Positions 23,481-35,760 are shown, counted from the stretch's first letter. The stretch is DNA of 64,000 nucleotides from Chrysoperla carnea (GCF_905475395.1 NC_058341.1:69013501-69077500), one strand, 5' to 3'. Notes: generated from the letters alone by a model not told the origin. Numbers and translations are program-made.

Positions 23481-24007
23481 TATACCATGTATATAATGAA
23501 ATATACATAGTAAGATTAAGTTTCGTCCCAAGTTTGTAACGCTTAAAAATATTGATGCTACGAAAAAAATTTCCATTTCCGGTTGTCCGTCCGTCCGTCC
23601 GTCTGTGAACACCATTACTCAAAAACGAAAAAAGATATCGAGCTGAAATTTTACAGCGTTCTCAGGACGTAAAAAGTGAGGTCGAGTTTGAAAATGAGCA
23701 TCATAGGTCAATTGGGTCTTGGGTCCGTGGGACCCATCTTCTAAACCGTTAGAGATAGAACAAAAGTTTAAATAAAAAAAATGTTCCTTATGAAAAAATA
23801 AACAACTCTTGTTCGAAACATTTTTTCGTAAACATCACTGTTTACCCGTGTGGGGGCCAATTAGGCGGAAATTTTATAGTATGCACTATACTTGAATATC
23901 AGTTATGTATGTGTGACATATATGTATATGTAATGTGATAAAGAAATCAACACTGACTATGCATGGTATTTCAACAATTAACTCAGTCAATTGTTTGTTT
24001 TCACTTG
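23481..24007 (+). mobile_element. Family A repeat (inverted pair, right member)
   Basis: Plus-strand copy starting tataccatgtatataatg after a T-run and ending 'gttttcacttg'. A small internal deletion removes part of the 5' third, so the (GTCC)n stretch follows 'aaaaaaatt' directly. Confidence 0.8.
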
Positions 24008-24434
24008 TTTTTGTTAATATTTTATATTAAGCCTTTCATATATTAAAAAGTCTACCAATTTTGTTTTTATTATTTTGTGACGATTTTGATCGTCAATTTA
24101 TCTTTCATGTCTATGGTTTGTTTATTACGATAAGAAATTTGTTGACACCACAATCGTAATCTGAATTCTAGAACGACAGCACTTAAGGGAAAAATTAGCA
24201 ATGTTTTTAAATCATCATTTTCAAACAAAATAACAAGTCATATAAATGAATCAGTCCTGTTTTACTTTAGTTTGTTGCATTTATGCATACTTTCTTGACT
24301 AATTAACAAATTAAATTGACATTAATTAAACACATTTTTATTTGCTTAATTAATATTAATAGCTTCCACAAGTTAACGCTCTCAAACTTGAATTAAATTG
24401 AATTTACCTTTAACAATATAATAATATTCCTCCA

Positions 24435-24638
24435 TCAAACAGCAGTTTTGGTTGGTTGTTGTATTATTGGAGGCTGTGAGCCTCCAGTATTTGCAGCTGT
24501 AAGAGCACTCTCCACACAACAACAACAAATTTGATTACATTGATAATCACAACATAAACTAACTAATCCTTCATAAATACATTCAATACATATCATATGT
24601 AAACATTCACCAAAACATTCAAAAATACCATCCTCCAT
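24435..24638 (-). CDS. Small Cys-rich protein, paralogue D (67 aa)
   Basis: ATG at 24638, TGA at 24437-24435. It starts MEDGIFECFGECLHMI and has 11 Cys. CIECIY (17-22) and QICCCC (36-41) align with CFKCIY and DICCC of paralogue C with the same intervening length. The tail is short (PPIIQQPTKTAV), keeping only a trace of the QQP(I)QQQP motif and no poly-Glu. The Asp/Cys N-terminal tract is absent. It may be the ancestral-like or a reduced form. It is probably intracellular because there is no signal peptide. The function is unknown. Confidence 0.55.
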   Translation of the reverse strand: MEDGIFECFGECLHMICIECIYEGLVSLCCDYQCNQICCCCVESALTAANTGGSQPPIIQQPTKTAV

Positions 24639-25524
24639 ATTTGTTTGTTGTAAGCCAAAACAAAACTATGATTGTTTTAATTTAATTGTATTAAGTATTA
24701 AAACTATAGGTGTACGCGCTGTGAATTATTTATACTTATTAATTGCAAAAACAAATAATTTTTGTTATAAAATGAAGTGGTGCCGGTAACATATTGTTGA
24801 GTGGCATCAAGGTCATTGTGAAGTATTTATAACAGCAAACTAAAAAATTTGGTGTGAAACATTCATAAGACTACTATATACAACACAAATGTTAATTCTA
24901 ATGAATAATGTTCCCAAAAAAATCTTTTTCTCCAAAAAAATGTAATAGACACTTCCAAAAAAAAAAATTTATTTTCCCGTTTTTTTTTTTTGTTTTCAAA
25001 GTTCAAAAAAAAATCTTATCTAAGCTACCGAAACCATTATTTAATTGTTCGTTATTTAAAAATTTAATGTTCAAATTTTTGCAAGGTAATAAATATAAAC
25101 CTTTTTTATGATTGATTTTGAATCCAAACAGTTTATATACATAGAAAACGCAAGGAATCTAGTTATATAAAGTTTTCTATTATTTTTTCTGAAAAATGAA
25201 AATGTCTTTAATATGCAGATTGCATATTCTCCAATATGTGACCGCAGTTTATACTAAGTAAACAATATATTAAGTACGCAATTTATTTTTTTCAGAAATA
25301 TTGTGAGTGAAATATTGGCAGATGAAAGTGAAATTTAAATAATAAATAAACTCAATAAAACTTTTAGTTAATTTTACTAAAAATTAAACTGATTATATTG
25401 TGTTTGTTATGTAAATAAAGTTTCTTTTCACGTTTCTACTTTTTTGAATAATTTTCAATGTATTAATTAATATTCCATAAATCGTTTTTTAACTATTTAC
25501 TAAATTTTAATAGCAATAATGTAA
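24639..25524. other. AT-rich sequence without supportable genes
   Basis: This is the 5' flank of paralogue D followed by low-complexity A/T tracts. The Lys/Phe-rich ORF at 24908-25111 reflects base composition. Confidence 0.5.
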
Positions 25525-25635
25525 ACAATATGTAACCAATGACATACAGATTAGACAATAACACAGAGGAACTCGCCGACAGGTTTGACCCCTGACGTTC
25601 TCTAGTTGTATAAACTCTGGTATACTATGTTTTAA
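25525..25635 (-). repeat. Family I repeat, copy 1
   Basis: In reverse it reads gtataccagagtttataca, 'ctagagaacgtcaggggtc', 'attgtctaatctgtatgtca' and 'tggttacatattgtttacat'. This matches 60215-60355 block by block. Confidence 0.65.
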
Positions 25636-26494
25636 ATGGAAATTTCAAAACAGTTTTAAATGGAAATATTTTATTATAGGAATTATTTTTTTTGGTTCCT
25701 GCAATGGATTCGACGTGTTTTTAATGCATTGAAAAATTTACTGGAAGTTCTATTGGTAAACAAAAAATTTTCCAAAAAATACTATATCAAATACAATAAA
25801 TGAGTAACGGGTTCTTCTTTCACAAAATAAAGGTCAAGCGCCAAATAAATTTCGATTTTGCCGTAATTTCCTCGATCAATTTTTGAGCCAGTATAAATTA
25901 GCTAATCGTAATTACTCTTATTGAGTATGTTACTCGTTGGTAATTTGGTGACTGTCTACACATTGATGACTTCATGTGCCTACAATTTATACGGTCCTAA
26001 GTATCCATTAAATTGTAATGTACATGATCCTTATGGGCCAATAATATTCGAGTATTTCATCAACTGATTTTGACATTTTAAATCAGAAATCAAAATTAAA
26101 AATAAAATTCAAAAATAAATCATGAAAGTAAATAATTTTTCACAAAATCTACTATTAATTCTAGAAATTCAATCTTGACTTTTTATTTTTCTTAAATAAT
26201 CTAAATTTGGAATAGATCCCTTATCCAAGTTCATTGTTGCATCATCCAGTTTTTGAATAAGCATTTAATTCGCTAGGTTTGGGTACTGATTTTAAAAATT
26301 TTAAAATAGATTTGTCGACTTTATGATAGATAATTTTTGATTACGTGACATCTTATAACAATTTGTTGCCTGCTTTGGCTCTCATATTTCTTCGAACAAT
26401 TTTGACATCCAATGTCATAAATTCCCGACTGTTATTCGTTGTTAACCGTATCTTTTGGATTCCGAAGTAATTGATTTAATTTAGTTCTACTGAT
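25636..26494. other. AT-rich sequence without supportable genes
   Basis: Nothing recognised. Confidence 0.4.
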
Positions 26495-26591
26495 GAGAGC
26501 TATTTTTTTTAGATTATGTTTTCCAAGTTATTTTGTAATGTATCAATAAAATAACAAAAAAACTTGGAGACATAATCTAAAAATAGCTCTA
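26495..26591. repeat. Short inverted repeat (hairpin)
   Basis: 'gagagctatttttttt' with 'agattatgttttccaagtta' is mirrored by 'aacttggagacataatctaa' and 'aaatagctct'. Confidence 0.7.
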
Positions 26592-26624
26592 CGAGTACGA
26601 ATCGAAAAATACCTCTAGAACATC

Positions 26625-27010
26625 TGATGCGTTTCTCCACGGTTGTTTATCAGCAGTCTCTCTGTCTCTCACAATTTCTATTGTTCATTCTAGGTGTCCA
26701 GAATAAAATTCGCTTTGTCCGTCGATCGACTTTTGATGTTAGAATATGCCCTATCCAGGTCTACTTTAGCCTTTTAGTAATAAAATTTGCAGAGCGAATT
26801 TGGCTTTTGATCGTATCACCTTGTTTTTCATTTTGTCTCCTTGGTTTATATTCAGAATACAGCCTTACATTATTGTCTCGCAGATATCAAGTTTATTGGT
26901 AATCAGGTCTGTTAGAGCACAAGATTGACAACCATATGTTAAAACTGGTGTTATGCATGTTTCAATTATTTGAGCTTTGACACTTAGAGAATGATCATCT
27001 CTTAGAACTT
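26625..27010 (-). pseudogene. Non-LTR reverse transcriptase C-terminal fragment
   Basis: The minus strand reads KAQIIETCITPVLTYGCQS and then, with frameshifts and stops, KNKVIRSKA and a W..GH stretch followed by a Trp/Arg-rich tail. The order TYGCQ..L, VIR and W.GH is typical of the end of the RT region in Jockey-like and RTE-like elements. It is clearly dead. Confidence 0.55.
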
Positions 27011-27319
27011 CTTTTAGAGATCAAAATTTCTGCCAGGCTTGGGCACAGCGACGTTAAATTTATTTTCTGTAACGATTTTAAAAAAATACGATTTGACCCA
27101 TAGTTGATACAGACGATAACCAGCAGAAAACCTTAACTGTAAATGTTACCGAAAATATGCATAATAGCTAATACAAACAACTTCAAGAGTCGAAAATTTT
27201 GTATTTTGCATATTATTCCGTAAGTTTCCTACTGATATAGTGTTTCTATCGACGGCTAAAACAACATTTCAGCCCTGTTTTGCGCAGACAACTTAAGCCT
27301 ACTTACTTATAATTTTTTT

Positions 27320-27775
27320 CATCACTACAACAAGCACTGATTGCCCTAGAGGAGTACAAGAAAAGAAAATACATGGAAGTAAATTCTCAGAAATCAAGCG
27401 GTATGATATTTAGAAGAACTCCAAAATTGTCTAAAACCTAGAAAGTTATTAAATAAACAACAATATAATAGCAATAGTTTCAGAATTGAATTATTTAGGT
27501 GTAAGCTTCCATTCTTCTGGGCAGTTTTTGAAGTGCTGGAGCACGCAATTCAGAAAGGCTAAGCTGCTTTGGCAAACGTCAAATCCATTGTCTACAATTC
27601 AAATATAAACTTCATAAATGCTATTAAATATATCTATGATTCTTTCTTGCATTTTCTTCTATACACGAAGTTTGAGGTCTCCGATATCCAGACGTTTGAG
27701 GTAGGTTTCTTTGAATCTTTGTTCCTTCTAGATAAATATACACTCAGCTGTGTTATTAGATCTGAATTCTAATTA
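27320..27775 (+). pseudogene. Degraded non-LTR reverse transcriptase fragment
   Basis: Broken frames read QQALIALEEYKKRKYMEVNS and later GVSFHSSGQF with KAKLLWQT. These fit the segment of non-LTR RTs that follows the catalytic motif (ALxxLExY...MxVN..KSxGMxF, then LGV.FxxxGxF). There are several stops. It is probably a different insertion from the minus-strand fragment next to it. Confidence 0.45.
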
Positions 27776-27780
27776 AAGTA

Positions 27781-29515
27781 ATTACCAGAGTGTTTAAACT
27801 AACTAGCATTGCATAATTTTGCAAACATATGATCAAGAAAAGGCTACAATCGCCCTTTGTTTGTTTTGTAACTGGTAATTTGATTTTCCTGTTTTTCAAA
27901 TTCACGATAAATACTTCCTTACTAAAGTCTAAATAAATACTTAGTTACTATTTCGGAAACAGGCAACGAAAGCAACTTTCAGATTCTAATACAAATTTTT
28001 TGCTATTACAGCAAGTTTTTAGCGCAAACTTGTTTATATTTTTTAATTAAACTTTTTATTACTGTTTGTGTTTTTTGTCTTTTTTTTTTCATATCTTAAG
28101 AATAAAAAATTGTTCGGTGTTTTAAAATAAAGGATATATCAAAAGTCATCTAACATTAGAAAAAATAGGCATGCGTGTAGAAAATCACTGACCACGATGG
28201 CAACTATGAAAAATTTTCTCGGAGAGTGGAGCAGCCTCAAAGGTTTGTGTTTATACATATAAGTCGAATATAATCTTTGCATACTGTGTTTTTTGTTCTT
28301 TCAAGTGATTTTGATAATTGCAATATTTCCACACACAACAAAACTCTTGAGCAACGAAGATCAATGATTAAGGTCATACCCCCCGTTAGACGAATTTTAT
28401 TATTTTTTTCATTGAAATGAGTTTTTTGTCTTTCCGCACTCCACAGAAATATTTAATCAGTTCGCTAACAGAAATTTAGTTAATAGCTTTTGGGATTGCG
28501 GAAATTTTTACTGATTTACAACCCCTCCCCCAATCTGTCGATTAAAACCGGTTCTGTCCTTTCTGGAATCAGTTCAAACTTGAGACAAACGCTACGTTAT
28601 TGGTACTCCATTGGGATCAAAGTCAGAATAAATCAAAGTAAGCTTGCGATAGACAGTATATTATAGGCAGCCTAAGTAAACGAGAAAGTAAGCAATAAAA
28701 TAGACTACTTTCGTATCCAATCAACCTTAAGTATCAAAATACATGCACACAATGGCCCTCAAAGTTTAATCACTCTGGTTTCTCAGTATATGGATGTAAA
28801 AAACCTATGATGAATTAATGTTGATTATGTCATCACACTGTTTTCATAAAACTTGTGTGTACAATATTGTTAAATAATATGTAACATATTTAAATAAAAA
28901 GCCTATACAAAAGATCCAAAGTTATTTATCACTTGAAAAAATTTGACGTAAATACGTAAATAAATTTAATTTAAAAAAAATAATAATAATAAATTTTATG
29001 GAACTTCAGAAAGATTCATTTTGGTCTTAAACCTCGACTAAAAACAGAAGTCTTAAAGTTGGACTTATATTGAATCTTTGCATCTGTCCGTTTCATCGTA
29101 GCTCTTGTATTTTGTTTGTTTGTTTATTTGAAAGGTAATTTGACACTTCTTAGGTATGTTTCAAGTGCGAGTAAGGGTTAAACAACTAGAAGAGAGGCGA
29201 TAATTCTCAAACTCAGTAAAATTAAAACACTCGATCCAATTACCATTCAAACAAACAAACAAAAAATCTATATCGGTTTATTCGTTTTGTAGCTGGTGGC
29301 ACAAACGAGTCAGACCATTTTGTAGCATCGTATTTTGAGTTTCCTGTTTTCTAGTTGCTAGTATCACATAATGCTAGCAACGAAATTTTGAGTATTGACT
29401 TGCGGTGTAGGTAACAGCACCTAATTTTTGGCTTTGGTATCTAAATAGCACCCAAAAGCACCTAATTTTGGTTTTTTTTCTATCCGATTTTCGTACTTTA
29501 CGTCGCTGGCTTAAC
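27781..29515. other. AT-rich sequence, one weak inverted repeat
   Basis: About 29105-29260 has 'tttgtttgtttatttgaaag' facing 'ccattcaaacaaacaaacaa', a possible decayed foldback. No gene is supported. Confidence 0.4.
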
Positions 29516-29519
29516 CGAG

Positions 29520-29990
29520 CACATATAACTGATATTCCCATATAATACATACTATAAAATGTTCTGACCTAATTTCCGAACACACGGGTAAACAGTAATC
29601 TTTACGAAAAAAATGTTTCACACAAAAGTTTTTTATTTTTTATAAGGAACATTTTTTACATTTAAACTTTTGTTCTATCTCTAACGGTTTACAGATGAGC
29701 TCTACGGGCCCAAGACCTTGAACTATGTTGCTTATTTACGAACTCATCCGCAATTTTTACTTCCGGTATAAAAATTTCAACTTGACATGTCTTTTCCTTT
29801 TTGAGTTATCGTTTTCTCAGATGGACAGGCCGTGGACAGACAGACAGACAACTCAAAATGGCCTCTTTAGAGGTTTTTATGAACACATATAACAAAATTT
29901 TTTTCGTAGCATCTATATTTTTAAGCGATACTAACTTGGAAATAAACTTAGTATACCTTGATATATTTCAAATATATACATGGCATATAC
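29520..29990 (-). mobile_element. Family A repeat (diverged)
   Basis: Minus-strand copy lacking the 3' hairpin part. It contains inverted 'cgggtaaacagt', 'ctctaacggttta' and the 'aatatatacatgg' end. Confidence 0.7.
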
Positions 29991-30104
29991 AGTGAGTAGC
30001 GAAATCTTTAAATAAGTATAAATCTGTGATCTTTACATTTCATGCAAATGAGCAGCTGCATGACCAGATAAAAGGTTCATTTTTTTGCTACAGTGAATGA
30101 GTCA

Positions 30105-30725
30105 GAAAAGGTGCCGGTAAAGTTGGAAAACAGCTCCGATTTTTATGAAACTTTGTGTAAATTTTTTTTTTTTTTTTGTTCACTTTGGAATATAAATGCC
30201 ACCTAGTATAAGTATTGCTGGTCTCTGAATACGAATCCAACGCCAAATAACATGGATTCTGTCACTTATTGTGAAAATCATTCCATTTTGGGCAAAGAAT
30301 TTCACTTTTTAGGCACACAAAAACACAATATTTTTTTGGCACAAAAAATTATTAAATATTGACCTTGGAAATTCTAATTTTTACATTTAAACAATTATAC
30401 CAAGGTATCTGTAGTGTATAGAGGCTATGTTCAGAAATAATATTTAATTTTTAGTTACTGGCAAAATTTTCTCAAGATGTGGCAGAATCCTTGTAATCCG
30501 ACATCGGATTCGTAATCAGCGGCCAAAAGTACCTACTAGATGACAATTTCAAACCAAAATAAGAATTTAAAAAAAAATTTGGCGTACATATGCCCCTGCT
30601 TGGGCCCTATGCCTCCTCTAACAAAATTAAGTTGGCAGAATGTTTTTTGGGGGCTTTTCAACACTTTACAAAAAGTTTCATTAAAATAGGTGCTGTTTCC
30701 CAACTTGTCCAATGCATTCCGGCTT
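30105..30725. mobile_element. Foldback element, diverged arms
   Basis: 'gtaaagttggaaaacagctc' with 'tatgaaactttgtgtaa' on the left faces 'acaaaaagtttcattaaaat' with 'tgctgtttcccaacttgtc' on the right. The 101-aa minus frame at 30536-30841 lies across the arm and is not taken as a gene. Confidence 0.55.
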
Positions 30726-31030
30726 TTTAAATGTACTGTAGTTGTACCAATTGTCATATAGGTTTGTAAATAGAAACTGAGGGTAATTTTATAGTCGGGT
30801 TGAACTGAGAGTAGTGAAGGTACTTGTTGGACTTCAAACAACTAATTACGTGTATAGATCCTGTAGTTTTCCAGTAAAATATAGGTAAATTTTTTATTGC
30901 AATATTAATAAGTAACAAATGTTAGTTTTACTGTTTTATATTTAGAAGTTGTCTTTTTTTTGTGTAAATCAATGTTTGAATTATATAGCTTTTATGATCC
31001 AGTTTCTAAGAATAATATTATAGTTTCCTA

Positions 31031-32209
31031 CAGTGGCGTGCACAGAGTTTTTAAACAGGGTAGGCAGAAAATTTAAAAGACACTATATATTCAAAAATAC
31101 TTAATGTTGGTTTTGGTTCATCGTCATGGTGAGTAAGTAATGATGTAGGTATTTGTAACCACAAATATCCATAGATTAGCTGATCTTTAATGATTACAAT
31201 TAAATAATAGCAGTGAAAAGATGGTGGTGTGAGTATACTGATTTTTTCTAAAGGTGCGACACTTAATGGAAGCGTCTAAGTGTTTTTCAGATTGATCGTG
31301 TTGTTTGCGGTCGTAGAAAAGTTATGAACATTGTTGTAACCGGTGGCGATGCAGACGGTTTTATTGTTAGTTTATGGTAGACAAGGGAAACAAAAAAACC
31401 GATTGCAACCGGTCGGCCAATAATAAGAATCACATTGTTTTGTATTGAATTTACGATTCACTTTACCTTTAGTTTGCAGTAATTGCAAATCAGGTGTACA
31501 ACGGCCTTTCACGATCACTTGATCCGTTTTGAAAACGTACAATTTTTTATTTTTTCTACACTCATCATCTGAACAAGTTTCGTAGTGAATATTATCCATT
31601 TTCTCTATTATCAACGCTAACATCTCAACACCTGATAAATAACCACAAACAAGCCAAAACAATCAATAATGGCGACTCGCCTCAATATAAAAACAATAAG
31701 ACGAAAAAGTAATAGTGCTTTATGTTCGTAGATCACTGATCGTTATATGAAATATGGAGATCAACTAATCATTCAAACTTGTAGTGTATGTGTATTTAAA
31801 TGAATAAGAAACAAAGTTACTTCGGTAAATGTCGGAATTTGCCGTGTTGTAAAAGACAATGTCTTTCTGTACGTTCGTATGTGTGCACACGTATTTCTGC
31901 AAGTGCACATATAAACATACACATATAAACATTTAGGAAGGAATAGTTATTGTCTTGCCCGACGCATGGTCTGGGGACACCCAGTAGCGCTAATGTAGCG
32001 CAATGTGAAGTTCTTAAAATTCACTGAACGAGCTAAGATAAACTGTATGCCGGCCGCATAGAATTAGAGATGATACCCGTTAAGATATTGTGTTTATTGA
32101 TAGTACTCGTATATAAATAATATTAGATATCAGTACAAGATTATACATATTTGTCTGAATTATGTAGGGTAGGCAGTGTCTTTCTGTCTATATGTAATGC
32201 ACGCCAATG
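31031..32209. mobile_element. hAT-like element (1.18 kb) containing a Cys-rich ORF
   Basis: Ends are CAGTGGCGTGCAC and, inverted, CATTGGCGTGCAT. The flanking 8-mers gtttccta (31023-31030) and gttcccca (32210-32217) agree at 6 of 8 positions. The 8-bp duplication and CAGTGGCG-type end are hAT features. A second inverted block, 'gggtaggcag', sits inside each end. No transposase is visible. Confidence 0.55.
31372..31643 (-). CDS. Possible exon of a secreted Cys-rich peptide
   Basis: The minus strand has a good acceptor (ggcttgtttgtggttatttatcag) and then a phase-1 open frame of about 90 residues to a stop at 31372. It contains 7 Cys, with ETCSDDEC, VKGRC, KQC, WPTGC and a terminal RFFCFPCLP. 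A phase-1 exon without its own signal sequence is the usual second exon of small secreted insect proteins. I could not find the first exon. It lies inside the hAT-like element, so it may be a captured host exon or a chance frame. Confidence 0.35.
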
Positions 32210-32817
32210 GTTCCCCACAAATAATTATTATATCTATAAGTAGAAAAACTTTAAATAAAAATCAAACTTCAGTACTTCAAAAGAAAACTACCTAAATCTC
32301 CACATTATTTTGCAGTTTATTATGATTTATAGTTCTCGTTTATAAACTATTATCAAAAATAATATATAAACGAGATTATAATTTTATTTTAAAATAAATA
32401 TAAAATTTTCCTCAATTTATTTTCAATACATTTTCTTGACTCACACATGCAAATAAAAATAAATACATTTATTTTCATATAACGTTTTTATTATTATTAT
32501 TAATATTGTTTTTCAACGAAAATATTTACACGCAATTGAACTCTTATATTTTATGATTATTGATGTCGAAAATCTTTTTTAAAAATAAAATGCTATTAAT
32601 GTACTAACATTACATTTTCTTTCAAAAAAATAATACATTTCGATTTATTCGTTGCAAGCAGAATTCGACACCGCTAGCGTGAATATAAATAATATTAATA
32701 TTTATAATAATAATAATAATAAATGTTTATTTGTGTTAATAAAAATTACAATTTTGTACAAATAGATTGGACACCTGTAGGCTATAATTTGAGAAAAAAT
32801 GGATACAAATTACTATA
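32210..32817. other. AT-rich sequence with (TAA)n-like runs
   Basis: Short ATA/TAA trinucleotide runs occur near 32700-32722. No gene is supported. Confidence 0.45.
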
Positions 32818-34295
32818 ATAAACGAACCTCCTTCGAAAAAATTTTTTGCTGGGTATATCGATTTGCGGTTTTTTGCATTGGCTTCAGAAAATTATCCAAA
32901 AAATAGTCTTAAGAGTTTCAAACGGAACTTTTTATTTTTAACCCTCGTGCCATTGGGGTGAACGGTGAAGAGAGTAAATCAGATAGAATAAAATAACTTT
33001 TCAAAGATTTTAAAAAAGTCAAGTAGCCTAAAGTAATCCAAAATTTCAGATATTTTTATTAATAACCTCATTTTTGCATCCCTCCCCTTTCGGGGGTCTG
33101 AAAAACTCTCAAAATAAAAAAGACCATTTTTTTGTAAACCAAGACTTTTAATGACGAATAAGGATGTTTTTTGGGTCGGTGATCTCGAATTATCCCCTCG
33201 AATTATAAATACCATTTTTTTTCAAATAACCTAAAGTAACCCTAAATTTAAGATATTAATAACCTCATTTTTGCACCCCTCCTTTCTCGGGGGTCTGAAA
33301 AACTTTCAAAAAGAAAAATGCCATTTTTGTGCAAATTAAGACTTTTAATGACGTATAAGGGGCTTTGTGAGGTCGCTGATCTCGAAATTTCAGTTAAAAC
33401 TATTAATTTGTTAACCCTAGGCCTCTTTTAGCCCACACAAATAATGGCCGAAAAAAAACATAAAAAAATTAAAGCCTTTGTAAGCCATGTAAGAGGTTTT
33501 TAAAGTTGCTGATCTTGAAGTTATGATTCAATTTTCACCCCCCCTTATCTTTAAGCTTATATAAGTAGACCCCCGAAATAAGAAATACCATTGCTTTGAA
33601 AATTTAAGATTTTTTAAAGCATTTAAGGGAGTTTTTAAAAATAAAGGTAAATGTATTGTCACTAGATTCGATGTCAAAGACACAAAAAAACTTTTTTAAA
33701 AACTTTAAAGAGGATTAAATACCAAAAAATGGTGATTTTCAGTTCAAGGGACTTCTAATAACCACAAAAAAAAAAAACACAAGAGCAAAGACTTAAAAAC
33801 CCCCTAACATGAATAAATGTTCAAAAAATTATTATTTCGGAGTCTACTTATATGGGCTAAAAGAAGGGGAGAGGTAAGAAATTAACCGTTTTGACTGAAA
33901 ATTCGAGAACAGCGAACCCAAAAACCCCATTATACGTCATTAAAAATCTTAATTGGCAAAACAATTGCTATTTTTATTTCGGGGGGCCTACTTATGTAAG
34001 CTAAAGAAGAGGGGTGTGACAAATTAAACATTGGGACTGAAAGTTCCAGATCGACGATCCCAAAAATCTTTTTATACAAGATATTAATTTTCAAAAAAAT
34101 GGTCTTTTTCATTTTGAGAGTCTTTCAGGAGCATGAAATAATTTATTTATAATTTATGTATTTTATTCTATCTGATTTGGCGCGGGGGTTGAAAAACCAT
34201 GCAGACTTTTTTAAGGATAATTTTCTGAAGCCAATTAAAAAAAATGTCGACACACTCACTTAACATGGAATAAAAAAATTCTAGGTTCGTTTATT
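32818..34295. mobile_element. Large foldback element (about 1.48 kb)
   Basis: Outer ends are AATAAACGAACCT (32818-32830) and AGGTTCGTTTATT (34283-34295). The arms also share 'cttcagaaaattatccaaaa' facing 'aaggataattttctgaagcc', and 'tcagatagaataaaat' facing 'attttattctatctga'. Both arms hold degenerate tandem blocks built on 'ctttcgggggtctgaaaaac'. It is non-coding. Confidence 0.75.
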
Positions 34296-34865
34296 GTATT
34301 AAATTTATATAAATAAATATGAAACAAGTAAAGAATTATAAATCATTATCAACCTAATCAAGTAGAGTGGTCCTAATTAAGCTTTTATAGATTTTACAAA
34401 ACTTAAGACTTTTTAACAAATTAAAAAAGTTCAAAAAACAATAATAACAATCATTAAACTTTCCAACATTCAACAATTAATTGCAATGGAAATATGGTCG
34501 TTCATGGAAATAAGAATAAATGAATAATTAAATAGATAAATAAAATAGAATTAAATAGACAATTATGGACCATGCATCTGTAGACGACAAGTAAAGAATG
34601 TGTACTCAATCCATAAATATCAAAATACTAGTAGGGTATTTGTTTCGTATTAATATACGCTGCTTAACTGGAGAATTTTTAAACTATAACATTAATGACA
34701 ATAATAGAACTGATTATGACAACAAAATAAAGAAAGGAAAAACGAATAATTAAGCAAAATAAATAATAACATCAATAATAATTGAACCGCTAAGCGATCT
34801 TCTTATTTCACTATCTATATTGTTCCTTGAAGGCGAAGGAACTAGTGCATAAAATTGTCTTATGG
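34296..34865. other. AT-rich sequence without supportable genes
   Basis: Nothing recognised. Confidence 0.4.
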
Positions 34866-34884
34866 TAGGTTAGGTTAGGTTAGA
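34866..34884 (-). repeat. TTAGG-type (TAACC)n tail
   Basis: About four units of TTAGG (plus strand taggttaggttaggttag) form the 3' end of the non-LTR fragment. The same tail occurs in the other orientation at 62895-62910. Confidence 0.8.
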
Positions 34885-35760
34885 GTGGCTGTCCTGGGAT
34901 GGGACACCAACAAGAAGGGTTGGCCCATGAACGGTCACTACTCCATGAACCGTTTGGAGCCGTTTAAGAACAGGAGAGCTTTGACGTCGACGGAATTTAG
35001 GTCGGAGAGATCGTCAAAGAGAGGCTGGCTCAAGTATTTCCATTTCTTTTTGGCAAGAGCTGGACCGTGACAGAGAAGGTGAAACATCGTTGCATCCTCC
35101 TCTTCCACATGGTGACAGCTCCTGCAATAGTCATGATACACTGCCAGGTCCAGGGTCTCAGCATGCCTACCGCCTAATCAGTTTCCTGTAATAGCTGTAA
35201 CAACTTTGCTAACAGAGATCCTTCGAAGTGATATAAGATCTACGGAACGCCTATGATTGTCCTCGGGCCATTTCTTCCTTTTAGTACCACAAGTGCGCTC
35301 CTCCCTCCATTTAAGATTGATTTTTTTAAGATATCCTCTTTGAGGAGCAACTAACAGTTCGCAAATGGAACCCCCGTATATTTATTTCATCCCGGTATCC
35401 ATACCAGGTTCACATTCATTTGTTCCGCCAGCTCACTTTAGGGCGTATGGCAGTCCTTTGCTACCTTTGAGGTTAGATGGACTGAGCTGAAGGATTGATT
35501 TCAGCGCTGCTTGGCTGTCGCTGAATATTGTATTGTCCCTGCACCTAGTGGTGTTCAGTCTTATACATTCACATACCTCCTGAATAGGCATCACTTCCGC
35601 TTGATACACGCTACAGTGATCTGGCAGCCGAAATGATAGACGCAAATCGAGATTTTCAGAAAAGAAAACACAACCTACCCTCCTCTCTAAGTTAGATCCA
35701 TCGATATAAAATACCAAACCCTTTGGCTTGACCAGGTTCCCATCCCAATCCTGTCTGAAG
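34866..35760 (-). pseudogene. Non-LTR retrotransposon fragment: RNase H and Cys/His tail
   Basis: On the minus strand, 35717-35433 encodes an RNase H-like segment: FYIDGSNLERRVGC, then YQAEVMPIQEVCECI and IFSDSQAALKSI. The D..E..D order of the RNase H active site is recognisable. Further downstream, 35141-34938 gives HDYCRSCHHVEEED and FHLLCHGPAL, then FDDLSDLNSVDVKALL FLNGS. The 3' end runs into 'ggacagccactctaacctaa', finishing with TAACC repeats at 34884-34866. The fragment has frameshifts and no RT domain. The family is Jockey/R1-like by domain order. Confidence 0.75.

Noticed and set aside
23427-23622. ORFs with repeated Arg-Thr-Asp-Gly
   Set aside because: Translation of the (GTCC)n/(GGAC)n stretch in family A copies; it recurs wherever the repeat occurs.
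24908-25111. 67-aa Lys/Phe-rich ORF
   Set aside because: Composed of A and T homopolymer runs; codon content simply follows base composition.
34861-34884. Chromosome end because of TTAGG repeats
   Set aside because: Only about four units, embedded in unique sequence and attached to a retrotransposon 3' end.
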